From positions 1,163,339-1,227,338 of the forward strand of contig OX638329.1 of NCBI GenBank assembly GCA_951812755.1: 64,000 nt of DNA. Reading direction: 5' to 3'. This document shows, one piece after another, positions 8,849-18,020 of the stretch. A program made the translations under genes and the position numbers. The notes below the pieces were generated by a model. It saw only the letters and a program-made list of their open reading frames with translations. It was not told the origin of the DNA and made no database searches. The first letter of the stretch is position 1, and every line of letters starts with the position of its first letter. The stretch comes from an uncultured Latescibacterota bacterium. GTDB taxonomy: Bacteria > Latescibacterota > UBA2968.

Positions 8849-11800
8849 ATGAAAAAGATCGCAATCGTGTTTCTCGTTATTCTGTGTTCGGCATCGATGG
8901 TATATGCCGGCACAACCGGTAAAATTACCGGGACCGTCAAAGATGCAGCCGGGCAAGTTTTGCCAGGAGCAAATGTCGTCGTACAGGTAGAGGGCATTCT
9001 GGTGGGTGCTACTACCGATGCGAATGGACAGTTCTTCATTCTGGCCGTTCCGCCAGGCCTGCATACTGTCAAGGCATCGATGGTCGGATACCACGATGTC
9101 ACGCAGACCGAGGTTCGCGTGAAAATTGACCAGACCTCGACGCTGGACTTTAGCCTCCGCGAAGAGGTTCTCGCTGCCGAAGAATTGGTTGTTGTGGCCG
9201 AACGGCCACCCGTCGAAGTCGATTTGACCGGTAGCAAAGCCGTTATGTCATCTGTCGAACTCGATCGGAGCTTTGTCGCCAATATCAAGCAAGCCGTAGA
9301 TACGCAGCAGGGCGTCAACTACAACGGCGGTATCCGCGGTGGGTTCGGCCTGGATGTTTCCTATTATGTAGATGGTATGGAGTTGCGCGATGGTGCGTCC
9401 AACTCCAACTGGACAGGTATCAACACTTCCACAGTGCAGGAACTGGAGGTTCTGTCGGGAGGGTACAATGCCGAATACGGCCGCGCCAATGGTGCTGTGA
9501 TCAATATGGTGACCAAATCGTCGAGGACCAGGGTCCACAGTACGCTTGATTACAAAATGCGCCCCGCTGGCATCTATCACTGGGGCGGGCATATTTACGG
9601 CCCTGAGCGCTACGAAAACCGCGTGATGAGCAACCCGGACTGGTGGAATAATCACCCACCACCCGGCTGGTTCGGGACGGGCCACGTCACTGCGGCAGAC
9701 GAGTATAAGAAGGGACTTCGCGATAATCGCGATGGCGTGAATACGGCTCTGGCGCAGCACTGGATTATGAACTATCTGACTGCGCCCTGGATACAGGATT
9801 TAAAAGAGTACGACAAACGCACGCAGCACGGATATGAAGGCACGCTTTACGGTCCCCTGACCAAAAGGGCGTCTTTTATGGCTTCGGGCAGGTACCACAA
9901 GGGCGTTCCCAAGTATCCTTCCGCATTGAATTACAACCCGGAATGGAACTTACAAGGGGCTCTGACTTTTGATGTCACTCAGAATTCGAGGGTCAAACTT
10001 CAGGGGATGCACGGCGGGTTTAACAATACGGATCAGTTCCGCACGCTGTACGGTTCTAGCGAGGACAACGGCTTATGGCAGAACCGCAGCGGTGCACATA
10101 TTGCGTATCCCTCCAATAGTTGGAAATTTTTCCCCTTTGTAGCTCAGGGCACCCCAAGCCCGACTCCCCGATCGCCCGAATACGTGCGGATGTGGAGCGG
10201 GCAGGCAAAGCTGACCCATATCTTTGACCCCAGAACATTTCTGGATGTCAATTTGAGCTACTTCTGGTATTTCCGCGAGGCCAATTACAGGCGGGACAAT
10301 TTGTGGAAGACCAGCCACGCCGCCTATTCGAAGGGCTTTGACTGGAACGAAGTGCTGGTGGAGGAGGAAAACAAACGCCTGACCAGGGGCCTGCCATTTC
10401 ACGGCGTTGGCAGGATCTCCGGGATTCCCGGTTGGGGCCTCAACTACCCGGGCGACCACGCCCAGGATTACGCCAAGGCCTATAACTATACCATCAAGGC
10501 CGACTTTACCAAGCAGGTCGATGAAGTGCATCAGCTGAAGGCCGGGCTATACGGATCTTACCAGTTTTTCGACCGGTACTTCCACTTCGGGTATATCAGC
10601 ACAGCCTGGGTCACAGATCCGATCGCCCGGGATACCAATCCCTACGAGGGTGCGATCTACATTCAGGATAAGATCGAGACCCGGGGCATGATCGTAAATG
10701 CCGGGCTGCGGGTGGATATGTACAATGTCAACGCTTATGTCAGTGATGATGTTTTCGATCCACTGAGAATTGATGAGGATACGCCGGGCAATGTCAAACA
10801 GAGCGAGATATCCATCGGCGATCCCTATGGGTATAAGAATATTTCCAGTACTGATGAGTTTGCAGTACACACGCCCACGCAGTGGGCGATTTCGCCCAGA
10901 ATCGGCATTTCCCATCCCATTACAGATAAGACCGTGCTGCACTTTATGTACGGACATTTCAATCAGCGGCCTTCGTGGCAGAAGATGACCAACACGCCCT
11001 TTATGCAATTGAGGCCCTATCCCGAGACGGACCCCATCCTCACACCGCTGCCGGCGGACTACGGGCAGAAGTACGGCTATTCTTATACGCACTGGGCCGG
11101 CGCCGGGAATCCCGGCCTGGAGTTCGAAAAAATGATCCAGTATGAGGTCGGCTTTGATCAGAATATTGCCGATTTGCTCAATCTGGACGTGACTTTGTAT
11201 TACAAGGATGGCAAGAACCTGACGGCCGCTGGATTCAGGAACGATGAGAGTTTTCTCGCCTATTACGGGACATATACTGGTACGGGCCACCGCTTGTTCC
11301 CCGACTTTAACGGCCTGGGGTCCAGGGGACCGGGAAAGAGCGGGAGTCTGGTGGTTAACGGCAATATGTTTTTCCAGGATGTGCGCGGGCTGGAAATAAC
11401 GATGGATAGCCGCTTCCGACAGTATGCCCACTTCAAGTTCCATTACAATCTGTCTTACTCGAATACCGGCATCTATGGACTGCGGAATGTCTATCGCGTC
11501 CAGCCGGATGGCCAGAAGGCGCGTCCGGACAGTCGTCACGGTGCGAACAACAGGGACAAGGGGGTATCTGGCAGAGACAACGCGTATTGGAACCCTCGGA
11601 ACAGTGCCAAATTGACGGCTACGGTGTTTACGCCTGCGAATTTCGGACCTGTGGTGGTGGGCGGTTGGAGACCTCTGGGCGACTGGAACGTGAATCTGCA
11701 TTCCACCTGGAATCAGGGCTTCAAATACACCTATCACTCGCCGGGCGATCCATCTACTGAGCCGTTGAACATGCGATGGAAACCCATGTGGAATACCAAC

Positions 11801-12061
11801 ATGATGGTCTCGAAGGGATTTGACAATATTATTCCGGGCACGCGAACGGAAATCAACGTCACGGTGATCAATCTCTTCAATCAGAAACAATTGCGCCTCC
11901 CCTCGGGCAACGACCTGCAGCAATACCACGAGCAGGGCAGGCTGCCATTTGTCGTGTATGGCATCGGCGAATTCCGGGAGGAAGAGGACGATGTCTGGCG
12001 TTGGTACAACCAGCGGCAGATGCCGCGCGAAGTAATATTTGGCGTTCAGGTGAGGTGGTAG
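8849..12061 (+). CDS. TonB-dependent receptor with N-terminal carboxypeptidase-regulatory-like domain
   Basis: A 1070-residue outer-membrane protein. The start at 8849 is chosen because AGGAGG lies 7 nt before it and a signal peptide follows directly (MKKIAIVFLVILCSASMVYAG). Residues about 22-105 are a carboxypeptidase-regulatory-like beta sandwich (GKITGTVKDAAGQVLPGANV). A plug domain follows at about 115-220 (SVELDRSF, YVDGMELRDG, VQELEVLSGGYNAEYGRANGAVINMVTK). The rest is the beta-barrel, ending in an aromatic residue (GVQVRW) as expected for BAM insertion. This is the SusC/CirA-like architecture used for uptake of large or scarce substrates with TonB energy. No SusD-like partner follows; instead two outer-membrane-related genes are downstream in the same orientation. 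Confidence 0.9.
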   Translation: MKKIAIVFLVILCSASMVYAGTTGKITGTVKDAAGQVLPGANVVVQVEGILVGATTDANGQFFILAVPPGLHTVKASMVGYHDVTQTEVRVKIDQTSTLDFSLREEVLAAEELVVVAERPPVEVDLTGSKAVMSSVELDRSFVANIKQAVDTQQGVNYNGGIRGGFGLDVSYYVDGMELRDGASNSNWTGINTSTVQELEVLSGGYNAEYGRANGAVINMVTKSSRTRVHSTLDYKMRPAGIYHWGGHIYGPERYENRVMSNPDWWNNHPPPGWFGTGHVTAADEYKKGLRDNRDGVNTALAQHWIMNYLTAPWIQDLKEYDKRTQHGYEGTLYGPLTKRASFMASGRYHKGVPKYPSALNYNPEWNLQGALTFDVTQNSRVKLQGMHGGFNNTDQFRTLYGSSEDNGLWQNRSGAHIAYPSNSWKFFPFVAQGTPSPTPRSPEYVRMWSGQAKLTHIFDPRTFLDVNLSYFWYFREANYRRDNLWKTSHAAYSKGFDWNEVLVEEENKRLTRGLPFHGVGRISGIPGWGLNYPGDHAQDYAKAYNYTIKADFTKQVDEVHQLKAGLYGSYQFFDRYFHFGYISTAWVTDPIARDTNPYEGAIYIQDKIETRGMIVNAGLRVDMYNVNAYVSDDVFDPLRIDEDTPGNVKQSEISIGDPYGYKNISSTDEFAVHTPTQWAISPRIGISHPITDKTVLHFMYGHFNQRPSWQKMTNTPFMQLRPYPETDPILTPLPADYGQKYGYSYTHWAGAGNPGLEFEKMIQYEVGFDQNIADLLNLDVTLYYKDGKNLTAAGFRNDESFLAYYGTYTGTGHRLFPDFNGLGSRGPGKSGSLVVNGNMFFQDVRGLEITMDSRFRQYAHFKFHYNLSYSNTGIYGLRNVYRVQPDGQKARPDSRHGANNRDKGVSGRDNAYWNPRNSAKLTATVFTPANFGPVVVGGWRPLGDWNVNLHSTWNQGFKYTYHSPGDPSTEPLNMRWKPMWNTNMMVSKGFDNIIPGTRTEINVTVINLFNQKQLRLPSGNDLQQYHEQGRLPFVVYGIGEFREEEDDVWRWYNQRQMPREVIFGVQVRW

Positions 12062-12093
12062 AGCCATTTATAGCTGAAAGGAGAGGATGATTT

Positions 12094-14211
12094 ATGCGCT
12101 CATATTTCAGGCGGTTTAGATGGGCACTGTTGACCTCGCTGCTCGGGTTGGCGGTTGCCGCGTCCGCGGTGCGGGCACAGAATGTGAATAACGAGGCCCT
12201 GACACGGGCGAAAATGTGGATGGAATCCTATGAAGCGGGTATCCCGGTTTCGGGCAGTATTGCAGGATGCGGACAGATCTCGTATCCCGGTTATCAGGGG
12301 AGTCTCAAAAATTCTTTGAATGGCGCGGGTTCCTGGACCACAGGCTCGGTGCGGGCGGTGCGAAACGACAGCTCTTTCGTGCATGGGTTTGATGGCAACC
12401 AGTACCAGCCTCCCTGGGTCAGTATCGGCGAACCCACGAGGATTATTAAGAATTACAATTTTGTCGAAAGGGGTATCCATTTCCCTGAAGAAGTTATGGA
12501 GGGGGGGCTGATTTCGAATCATACCGGATGGCCCCCTGGAACCGACGCAGACAACCTGAAGTATATCCTCAGGTCCCGAAGTATGGTCTGGAGCATTCCC
12601 AAATATGACGATTTCGTCATTACGGAATACACGATTATCAATGACGACGCAGCCCCTTTTCGCAACATGTTCTTCATCCACAGCTTTACGATACAGGTCA
12701 CGCGGCAGGGCCGCGTTGGAGAATTGAAAACCCAGTATGATACCGAGTATATCTGGGATGAAAAACGAGAGGTCTTCGTCTTTTACGATGATAACTCCGT
12801 TCCGATCAATACCGAGCAGCCGGTCGCTTACGATATTGCACCGGGTAATGTCACGGGAGATGTCGGAGATCCGGGCAATATCAAGAGCCAGGGATCAATC
12901 GACTATCAGCTCTATTCTCCCCAGGTCGTCGGACACGGATTTGTGAATGTGCCGCCAAATGCGTTCGGCGAGTCCAGGGTACACCACTCAATTACCAATT
13001 ACGATTGGAGCCTTTCCCCCACTGGCGTACATCCGACGGCTCCAGAGGCGGAAAACGCAAAATGGGTGTGGGGAACGGGCGCACCAAATGTGTTAAACCT
13101 CGATAGATTTTCGAATATGCCCAGTCCGTTCGCCTATTCCCAGTCGAAAATGAGCTATCGGGCTGCCGCACAGGATCCGACGACCTCAGATGGTGGCATC
13201 TACGAACGGTGGCCGGTCTATGCTATGGGTATCGGACCTTATAATTTGGCCCCCGGAGACTCGATCACATTTACCCGCATTATGTGTGCCGGGGAAATGG
13301 ACCGCAACCTCGCCATGCTGGGCGGCGAAGCGGCCACGCGACTGATCGACATGGACTTTGCAAGTGAGGTGGAAGGAGCGGGTAATGAACACGCTTCTAT
13401 CAAGGAATTTCGCAAGAACTGGGACGCGGCTCTGGAATTGATCGAAACTAAGAATACGACGGGTTTTTACACGCCGGCTGCTGTTCCTCCACCTACGGTG
13501 GGCAATCCACCCAAGATGCTTTTGGGTGATGAACTGGAAGCGGAGATTTTCAAATCCGAGGAAGGCGGGTCGTTCAAGTCCGGCGTCGAACTTCGGTGGA
13601 TACCCGTTCCGAGCAATTATGTGGATCCGCTCACGGGCGAAGCAGATTTTGCAGGCTACAAGGTGTATTCGTCCCCCGTCGGCATCGAAGGTCCCTGGGA
13701 GTTGCGGGCCACCATCAACAAAGGCCAGGAGAACATCCAGGACGGGCGGGTGGTTTTCCAGCTTGAAACCGATCCCGGCATTCCACTGCGGTATGGCGTG
13801 ACCAGTTTTGATACGCAAGGACTGGAAAGCGGCATGACGGCTTATACCTACGATTCGATCACGTCGAAGCGAGCACCCTCAAATGATTTCGCAGATGTGC
13901 GCGTGGTGCCCAATCCCTTCCGACAGGTCAGTGGACACCCCGATCCCGGGCAGGCAAAGCGGTTGACGTTTGTGAATGTGCCGTCGCAATGTACAATTCG
14001 CATCTACAATCTGGCGGGAGATTTGATTCGCACCATCCAGCACAATGACGGATTCGGCGAAGAAGCCTGGGGATCTACCACGGATAACGATTATATGCTC
14101 ACGCGGTTTTTCCACAATGTGATGCCAGGGCTTTATATTTATCAGATAACTTCGGAAGTGCCTGGACATGAAGGCGAATCTTCTACGGGCAAATTCGTCG
14201 TCATCAAATAA
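12094..14211 (+). CDS. large exported protein with C-terminal type-A-sorting/FlgD-like domain
   Basis: A 705-residue protein with a clear signal peptide (RRFRWALLTSLLGLAVAAS, cleavage near AVRAQ) and a strong AAGGAGAGG ribosome-binding site. The main body is unrecognised; it is rich in aromatic, Gly and Pro residues as in secreted beta-proteins. A fibronectin-like stretch (GVELRWIPVPSNYVDPLTG...FAGYKVY) lies near 495-520. The last 95 residues (VRVVPNPFRQ, IRIYNLAGDLIRTI, GLYIYQITSE, ending GKFVVIK) match the Por-secretion/FlgD-Ig-like sorting fold seen on type IX secretion cargo. It lies 32 nt after the TonB receptor gene and 30 nt before the PorV/PorQ-like gene, so it is probably a surface or secreted partner of the receptor. 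Enzymatic function cannot be assigned. Confidence 0.78.
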   Translation: MRSYFRRFRWALLTSLLGLAVAASAVRAQNVNNEALTRAKMWMESYEAGIPVSGSIAGCGQISYPGYQGSLKNSLNGAGSWTTGSVRAVRNDSSFVHGFDGNQYQPPWVSIGEPTRIIKNYNFVERGIHFPEEVMEGGLISNHTGWPPGTDADNLKYILRSRSMVWSIPKYDDFVITEYTIINDDAAPFRNMFFIHSFTIQVTRQGRVGELKTQYDTEYIWDEKREVFVFYDDNSVPINTEQPVAYDIAPGNVTGDVGDPGNIKSQGSIDYQLYSPQVVGHGFVNVPPNAFGESRVHHSITNYDWSLSPTGVHPTAPEAENAKWVWGTGAPNVLNLDRFSNMPSPFAYSQSKMSYRAAAQDPTTSDGGIYERWPVYAMGIGPYNLAPGDSITFTRIMCAGEMDRNLAMLGGEAATRLIDMDFASEVEGAGNEHASIKEFRKNWDAALELIETKNTTGFYTPAAVPPPTVGNPPKMLLGDELEAEIFKSEEGGSFKSGVELRWIPVPSNYVDPLTGEADFAGYKVYSSPVGIEGPWELRATINKGQENIQDGRVVFQLETDPGIPLRYGVTSFDTQGLESGMTAYTYDSITSKRAPSNDFADVRVVPNPFRQVSGHPDPGQAKRLTFVNVPSQCTIRIYNLAGDLIRTIQHNDGFGEEAWGSTTDNDYMLTRFFHNVMPGLYIYQITSEVPGHEGESSTGKFVVIK

Positions 14212-14241
14212 CCCTGTTTCGGATAATTGGAGGGCAGAATA

Positions 14242-15309
14242 ATGAATCGCCATTTCTACATCTTATGCGCAATATTGGTCGTATTCGTCCTGCCGCACAG
14301 GGCCAGCGGGCAGACTACCTACGGCGAACAGGCATTTGGTCTGGGCATTTCGCCAGCGCCTTTTGAACGCGTTGGCATGTCCGGCTGGCAGTTTCTGAAA
14401 ATTCCGACCAGTGCCCGCATCGCTGCAATGGGTGGTGTAGCTACCGCCATTAGCCACGGCGATGCCAGTTTTGCATTCAACAATCCGGCTTCTACAACAG
14501 ATGTTGAAGACTTAGATATTTTCGTGGGTAGAATCAACTGGATTGCCGATATCGGATACAATGTGGGCAGTGTTGTCAAAAATTTGGACCAGTGGGGCTA
14601 TGTGGGGATCAACGCGACCGCTCTGGATTACGGCACCATGTACCGCACAGAAAATATTGAAGTTCTGGATGCTGCGGGCAGGCGCACTGGCAATGTATCC
14701 ATCAATCTGGACGAAGGCACATTCAGCGGTGGCAATCTCTCCATTGGCCTGACTTATGGCAGGAAAGTGACAGACCGGCTGCAAATCGGTGGTAACCTGC
14801 GCTATATGGAAGAACAATTAGACGATGTGCAGGGGGCAAAAACAGCCAACTGGGCGCTGGATATCGGCACTGTGTATTATACCGGGATCAAAAGCTTGCG
14901 GATTGCAATGGTCGGTCGGAATTTCGGTCCGGATACGCAGTTCTCCCAATACGACGAGCGCATCCAGACGCCCCCGGTCAATGTCCGCATGCCCATGACA
15001 TTTTCACTGGGTGCAGCCATTGATTTGTTCGAGGATGAAGAAGATCCGCATTTCATGACTCTCGTGGGCGAGTTTGTACACCCGAACGATGGTCGGGAAA
15101 AATTGAATTTTGGTGCGGAGTACACTTATAATAATATGGGGATTTTACGGGCTGGATACAGGTACAACTACGATGAGGAGGGGTTGACGATTGGGGCAGG
15201 TGTTCGGCACAATACCGGACAACTGGGTCTGCGCGTAGATTACGCGCTCGTGGATTTTGGGCGGTTGGACTATGTGCATCTCGTAACTCTCGGTATTAGC
15301 TATAAGTAG
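14242..15309 (+). CDS. PorV/PorQ family (UPF0164-like) outer-membrane protein
   Basis: A 355-residue protein. The ATG at 14242 is preferred because GGAGG lies 8 nt upstream and the signal peptide begins there (MNRHFYILCAILVVFVLP, cleavage near ASGQ). The family's hallmark block follows: FLKIPTSARIAAMGGVATAI, then FAFNNPAS at about residues 54-85. The remainder is alternating beta strands ending in TLGISYK, as in small OmpF/FadL-like barrels. In Bacteroidota PorV is the shuttle that moves type IX cargo to the attachment complex; related proteins occur widely in FCB phyla without a full T9SS. Placement next to a protein with a sorting-type tail supports that kind of role, but it is inference. 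Confidence 0.82.
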   Translation: MNRHFYILCAILVVFVLPHRASGQTTYGEQAFGLGISPAPFERVGMSGWQFLKIPTSARIAAMGGVATAISHGDASFAFNNPASTTDVEDLDIFVGRINWIADIGYNVGSVVKNLDQWGYVGINATALDYGTMYRTENIEVLDAAGRRTGNVSINLDEGTFSGGNLSIGLTYGRKVTDRLQIGGNLRYMEEQLDDVQGAKTANWALDIGTVYYTGIKSLRIAMVGRNFGPDTQFSQYDERIQTPPVNVRMPMTFSLGAAIDLFEDEEDPHFMTLVGEFVHPNDGREKLNFGAEYTYNNMGILRAGYRYNYDEEGLTIGAGVRHNTGQLGLRVDYALVDFGRLDYVHLVTLGISYK

Positions 15310-15333
15310 AATCGTTCGAGATTTTCAAATATG

Positions 15334-15375
15334 CAAACGCCGGTGCAGGGTTTTATTGCACTGGCGTTTGTTTTT
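15334..15375 (+). terminator. rho-independent terminator after the receptor operon
   Basis: A 14-bp stem (CAAACGCCGGTGCA / TGCACTGGCGTTTG, one G-T pair) with a 9-nt loop at 15334-15370 is followed by TTTTT. It lies 25 nt after the PorV/PorQ-like stop codon and is the strongest terminator in the window. Confidence 0.85.
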
Positions 15376-15384
15376 GTCTAAAGA

Positions 15385-15682
15385 AAGCCCGTTGATCGGT
15401 TGTGATCGACGGGCTTGTTGTGTTGCACTTGAGGCGGCACGCGGTCTGCTCTTTCACAGTCTTAAAACCCAGGCCCCTAAACACTCTATCCCTATCAAAG
15501 CAGGGTTGTCATTTGTATGAAAGTTTGCCATATTTCTTTTTGTAAACTATCGTTTTTTATTGACAAGCATTCAGGGCAGGTTTACCGTAAAACGATGCCT
15601 CAAGTGATTATGTCTTGAAGAAAGAGACACGCATTGCAAAACAGTTCTGTTCGGGAGAAACTGGAAAGCGAGGATCATTGAT
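15385..15682. other. second hairpin and otherwise empty intergenic stretch
   Basis: A second, separate stem-loop (AAGCCCGTTGATC ... GATCGACGGGCTT, 15385-15416) follows the terminator by only 9 nt. It is not followed by a convincing T tract, so it may be a backup or reverse-strand structure. From 15417 to 15682 nothing further is recognised apart from a weak GAGG ribosome-binding site just before the next start codon. Confidence 0.6.
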
Positions 15683-16036
15683 ATGATTAAAATAGAGGAA
15701 GGCCAGACTGTGGATCAAGCCATCGAAATTCAACCTGAAGACGATGACCACACTCAAAAAATAAAGAGCGATTTGCAAAAGATAAGAGCGGAAAAAGCCG
15801 CATACGAAACTATGCGAGAGGAACTTGAGCGCGATCATCTTGGCAAGTATGCTGTCGTTCGAGACAAAAAACTCCTCGGAATTTTTAACGATTTCCGTGA
15901 AGCATGGATAGCTGCTGCAAAAAAATATGGCGTTGGAGGAGATACACACTATCTAATCCGACGCGTGGGACCAGATCAACCCCCATTCATCTTGCCGTCA
16001 TCAGTTCAATTTGGAGCTTTCGGTGAATCAAATTGA
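15683..16036 (+). CDS. small protein paired with a retropepsin-like protease
   Basis: A 117-residue soluble protein of unknown function. Residues 1-50 are charged and helical, probably coiled-coil (DDDHTQKIKSDLQKIRAEKAAYETM). Residues 52-115 form a compact domain: GKYAVVRDKKLLGIFNDF, EAWIAAAKKYG, and YLIRRVGPDQ. Proteins of this shape are, to my knowledge, recurrent neighbours of small aspartyl proteases in diverse bacteria. Its stop overlaps the protease start by 14 nt, so translation is coupled. It follows a strong terminator, so the pair is an independent unit. No catalytic motif is visible. Confidence 0.65.
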   Translation: MIKIEEGQTVDQAIEIQPEDDDHTQKIKSDLQKIRAEKAAYETMREELERDHLGKYAVVRDKKLLGIFNDFREAWIAAAKKYGVGGDTHYLIRRVGPDQPPFILPSSVQFGAFGESN

Positions 16037-16478
16037 ATGTGGTTTTCCTATTGACACGGCTTTGGTTGAATATGGGCCCTATCTCAATGTCTATATTGGC
16101 ACTGATACAACTTTTTATCCTGACAGTTCTAATCAGTTAAAAGGTCCATATCGAGCGTTGATTGATACAGGTGCATCACAAAATTGTATTGATAAAATTC
16201 TGGCCCAACAAATAGGCTTGACTCCCATTGAAGAACAAACAAGTTATGGGGCATCAGGAGCATTCACAGCCACTATATATTCAGGACAAATTTGCCTTCC
16301 TGACCTTCAGTGGGAAATTTATGGCGAAATTGTAGCTGTTGACCTGAAGGCATTTGGTAATTTTGATATTTTGATTGGTCGGACTACTCTTCAGCACTGC
16401 ATAATGACCTACAATGGACCAACAGGTAGTGTATTGCTTTCTCGCCCCTTGGACTTGACCCATCAGCAGGGCTTGTAA
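16023..16478 (+). CDS. retropepsin-like aspartyl protease
   Basis: A 151-residue protein with one copy of the retropepsin active-site motif (ALIDTGAS, catalytic D48) and the later hydrophobic-Gly flap partner (ILIGRTTL near residue 119). Single-motif retropepsins work as homodimers. I prefer the GTG at 16023, which has GGAG 6 nt upstream; a TTG at 16011 would add four residues. There is no signal peptide, so it is probably cytoplasmic. The N-terminus (FPIDTALVEYGPYLNVYIG) matches the pattern of bacterial retropepsin-like proteins found beside small partner proteins such as the one at 15683. Substrate and role are unknown. Confidence 0.75.
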   Translation: MNQIECGFPIDTALVEYGPYLNVYIGTDTTFYPDSSNQLKGPYRALIDTGASQNCIDKILAQQIGLTPIEEQTSYGASGAFTATIYSGQICLPDLQWEIYGEIVAVDLKAFGNFDILIGRTTLQHCIMTYNGPTGSVLLSRPLDLTHQQGL

Positions 16479-16622
16479 CAGTTATGGCGAGACGGCGGTC
16501 CGTGGCAGCCGCGCTCCCGGGTATCTCGAGAATGGTTTTGAGATACAGGATGAAAAGGTGCGGATTGTGACCCATCTCTCGCTTCAATCGCCTACTACGC
16601 ACCAATGGCTAACGTAAGATCT

Positions 16623-17036
16623 TTAGTCGCTCTTAGATGATTCAGCGTAGGACGCATAAGCTGACCGTATAATGTCTTCAGCCAATTTCCCTTTAATTGA
16701 AAGACTCCGATTATATACCCATGTATCATTCCACAATTCCTCGGTAGTGATCCAATTGTCAAAGAAGAACGCACCATTAACCAGTCCAGGATTGTCGTTC
16801 ATGGCATGGATCACCCCCTGATATATATTTGCCTGTGTTTCTTCTCCATCGTCGAGGCCGTTCCCGTCTGCGTCAGTAAATATGTATTGGGAAAAGTGTG
16901 AGTAGCCTAACAGTGATGGCGCAGCCACATCATCCTGTGCGGCAAATTCAAGAAAAAGAATTGGCTTCGTGGGCGGTTTTATCAAAGGCTTTTGCATCGT
17001 CTTTTTTGGCGGATTGATAGTGCTCGGCATAATCAT
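16623..17036 (-). pseudogene. C-terminal fragment resembling a TIM-barrel glycoside hydrolase
   Basis: The frame encodes up to 137 residues. Residues from about 25 on look like the last third of a GH113/GH5-type barrel: PILFLEFAAQ (beta-7 Glu-like position), then a Tyr/Phe-rich loop, NIYQGVIHAMNDNPGLVNGAFFFDNW and SIKGKLAEDIIRSAYASY. A calcium-type loop DADGNGLDDGEE lies between. No upstream barrel half exists, because the AsmA-like gene on the same strand ends at 17059, 22 nt away. An AGAAGG sequence precedes the two candidate ATGs, so a short product could still be made. A decayed hydrolase remnant is the simplest reading; a small novel protein is the alternative. Confidence 0.42.
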
Positions 17037-17058
17037 TATCCTTCTGCTGGCTTAAAAC

Positions 17059-18018
17059 CTATTTTATCTCCACCGTCACCTCTGGTGCGTTTGCCATGCC
17101 CCTAATTTTTATGCGTATGGGAATGGTCCCGCTTCCCAAACGAAATCCTGCAAATTGGATCGGCATTTCCACATCCAGCACATAATCCAACTGTCCCCCC
17201 CGAGTACTCTTACCATTCAACCCACAAACTATATCTGAAGCAGTGAACTTTGTCCCATCCAAAATCACCTCATCGTCCTGCACCTGAAAAACCACCGTCA
17301 CATCTTTGAGCGGAACCTCATCGGTGGCTATCAAACCCCATTGTGCCATCGGATGCAACAACCGCTGCAAAAAAGCCCACTTCACAATGCGCCCCTCGGT
17401 CATTTGTGCGGTACCGCTCACGCCTGCATCCGAAACCTCAGTCATAATATCAACCGCGCCGTAAAGCGGAATATCCCAACCAATCGAACGCACCACTTGT
17501 TCTGCCTGAGCATCCGCAAGCGACACAGAACCATCCCACGCGCCACTATCCCACACCAGAGACCCCTCGAGCGTACCCTCGCTCATCTGCCCTTTTATCT
17601 GTGAGAGATATAAACGCCCATTTTGGGGGTACAAATCCATCTCCAAACGGCGGAACACAAACGCCAGGCGCCGCTGTCCTCCAGGGGAAACAACCACACC
17701 TTCCATCACCAATTCGCCCCACCATCTATCTCCCAACAACCACGCGCTCGGCGACACGGGTACCTGCGCATGCTCCGCAACCAACAGGGGATCAGAACCA
17801 TCCCCATCTTCCACCCTTAAACCCGAAATCACCACCCCATCAAACAGCCCCCACTCTATACGGTCGAACATCACCTCTCGCCCCAAAGCCGACGACAAAT
17901 GCGGTTGCACAATCGCCTTTAACCGTTGCGGCGTCACATACCAGTATGCACTGGCGACCACAACGATCAGAACCGCCATACTAATTGGAAAAAACCACTT
18001 GAGAAAACGCATCTTCAC
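17059..18018 (-). CDS. AsmA-like inner-membrane-anchored protein
   Basis: A 319-residue protein with one N-terminal membrane anchor (WFFPISMAVLIVVVASAYWYV, residues 9-29) followed by a periplasmic beta-rich domain. The start of the mature part, LKAIVQPHLSSALGREVMFDRIEWGLFDGVVISGLRVED, is the usual AsmA/TamB/DUF748 opening. The C-terminus (LDYVLDVEMPIQFAGFRLGSGTIPIRIKIRGMANAPEVTVEI) matches the closing repeat of AsmA-type proteins. These proteins bridge the periplasm and influence lipid transport to the outer membrane; larger relatives exceed 600 residues, so this is a short form. It is the last gene of the Mur-ligase operon, 2 nt after the M48 peptidase gene. Confidence 0.72.
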   Translation of the reverse strand: MKMRFLKWFFPISMAVLIVVVASAYWYVTPQRLKAIVQPHLSSALGREVMFDRIEWGLFDGVVISGLRVEDGDGSDPLLVAEHAQVPVSPSAWLLGDRWWGELVMEGVVVSPGGQRRLAFVFRRLEMDLYPQNGRLYLSQIKGQMSEGTLEGSLVWDSGAWDGSVSLADAQAEQVVRSIGWDIPLYGAVDIMTEVSDAGVSGTAQMTEGRIVKWAFLQRLLHPMAQWGLIATDEVPLKDVTVVFQVQDDEVILDGTKFTASDIVCGLNGKSTRGGQLDYVLDVEMPIQFAGFRLGSGTIPIRIKIRGMANAPEVTVEIK

Positions 18019-18020
18019 CC

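Noticed and set aside
10547-12067. Long open frame of 506 codons on the minus strand
   Set aside because: It lies wholly antisense to the TonB-dependent receptor, has no recognisable domain or ribosome-binding site, and its His/Arg/Ile-rich content is what a shadow of a GC-rich gene gives.
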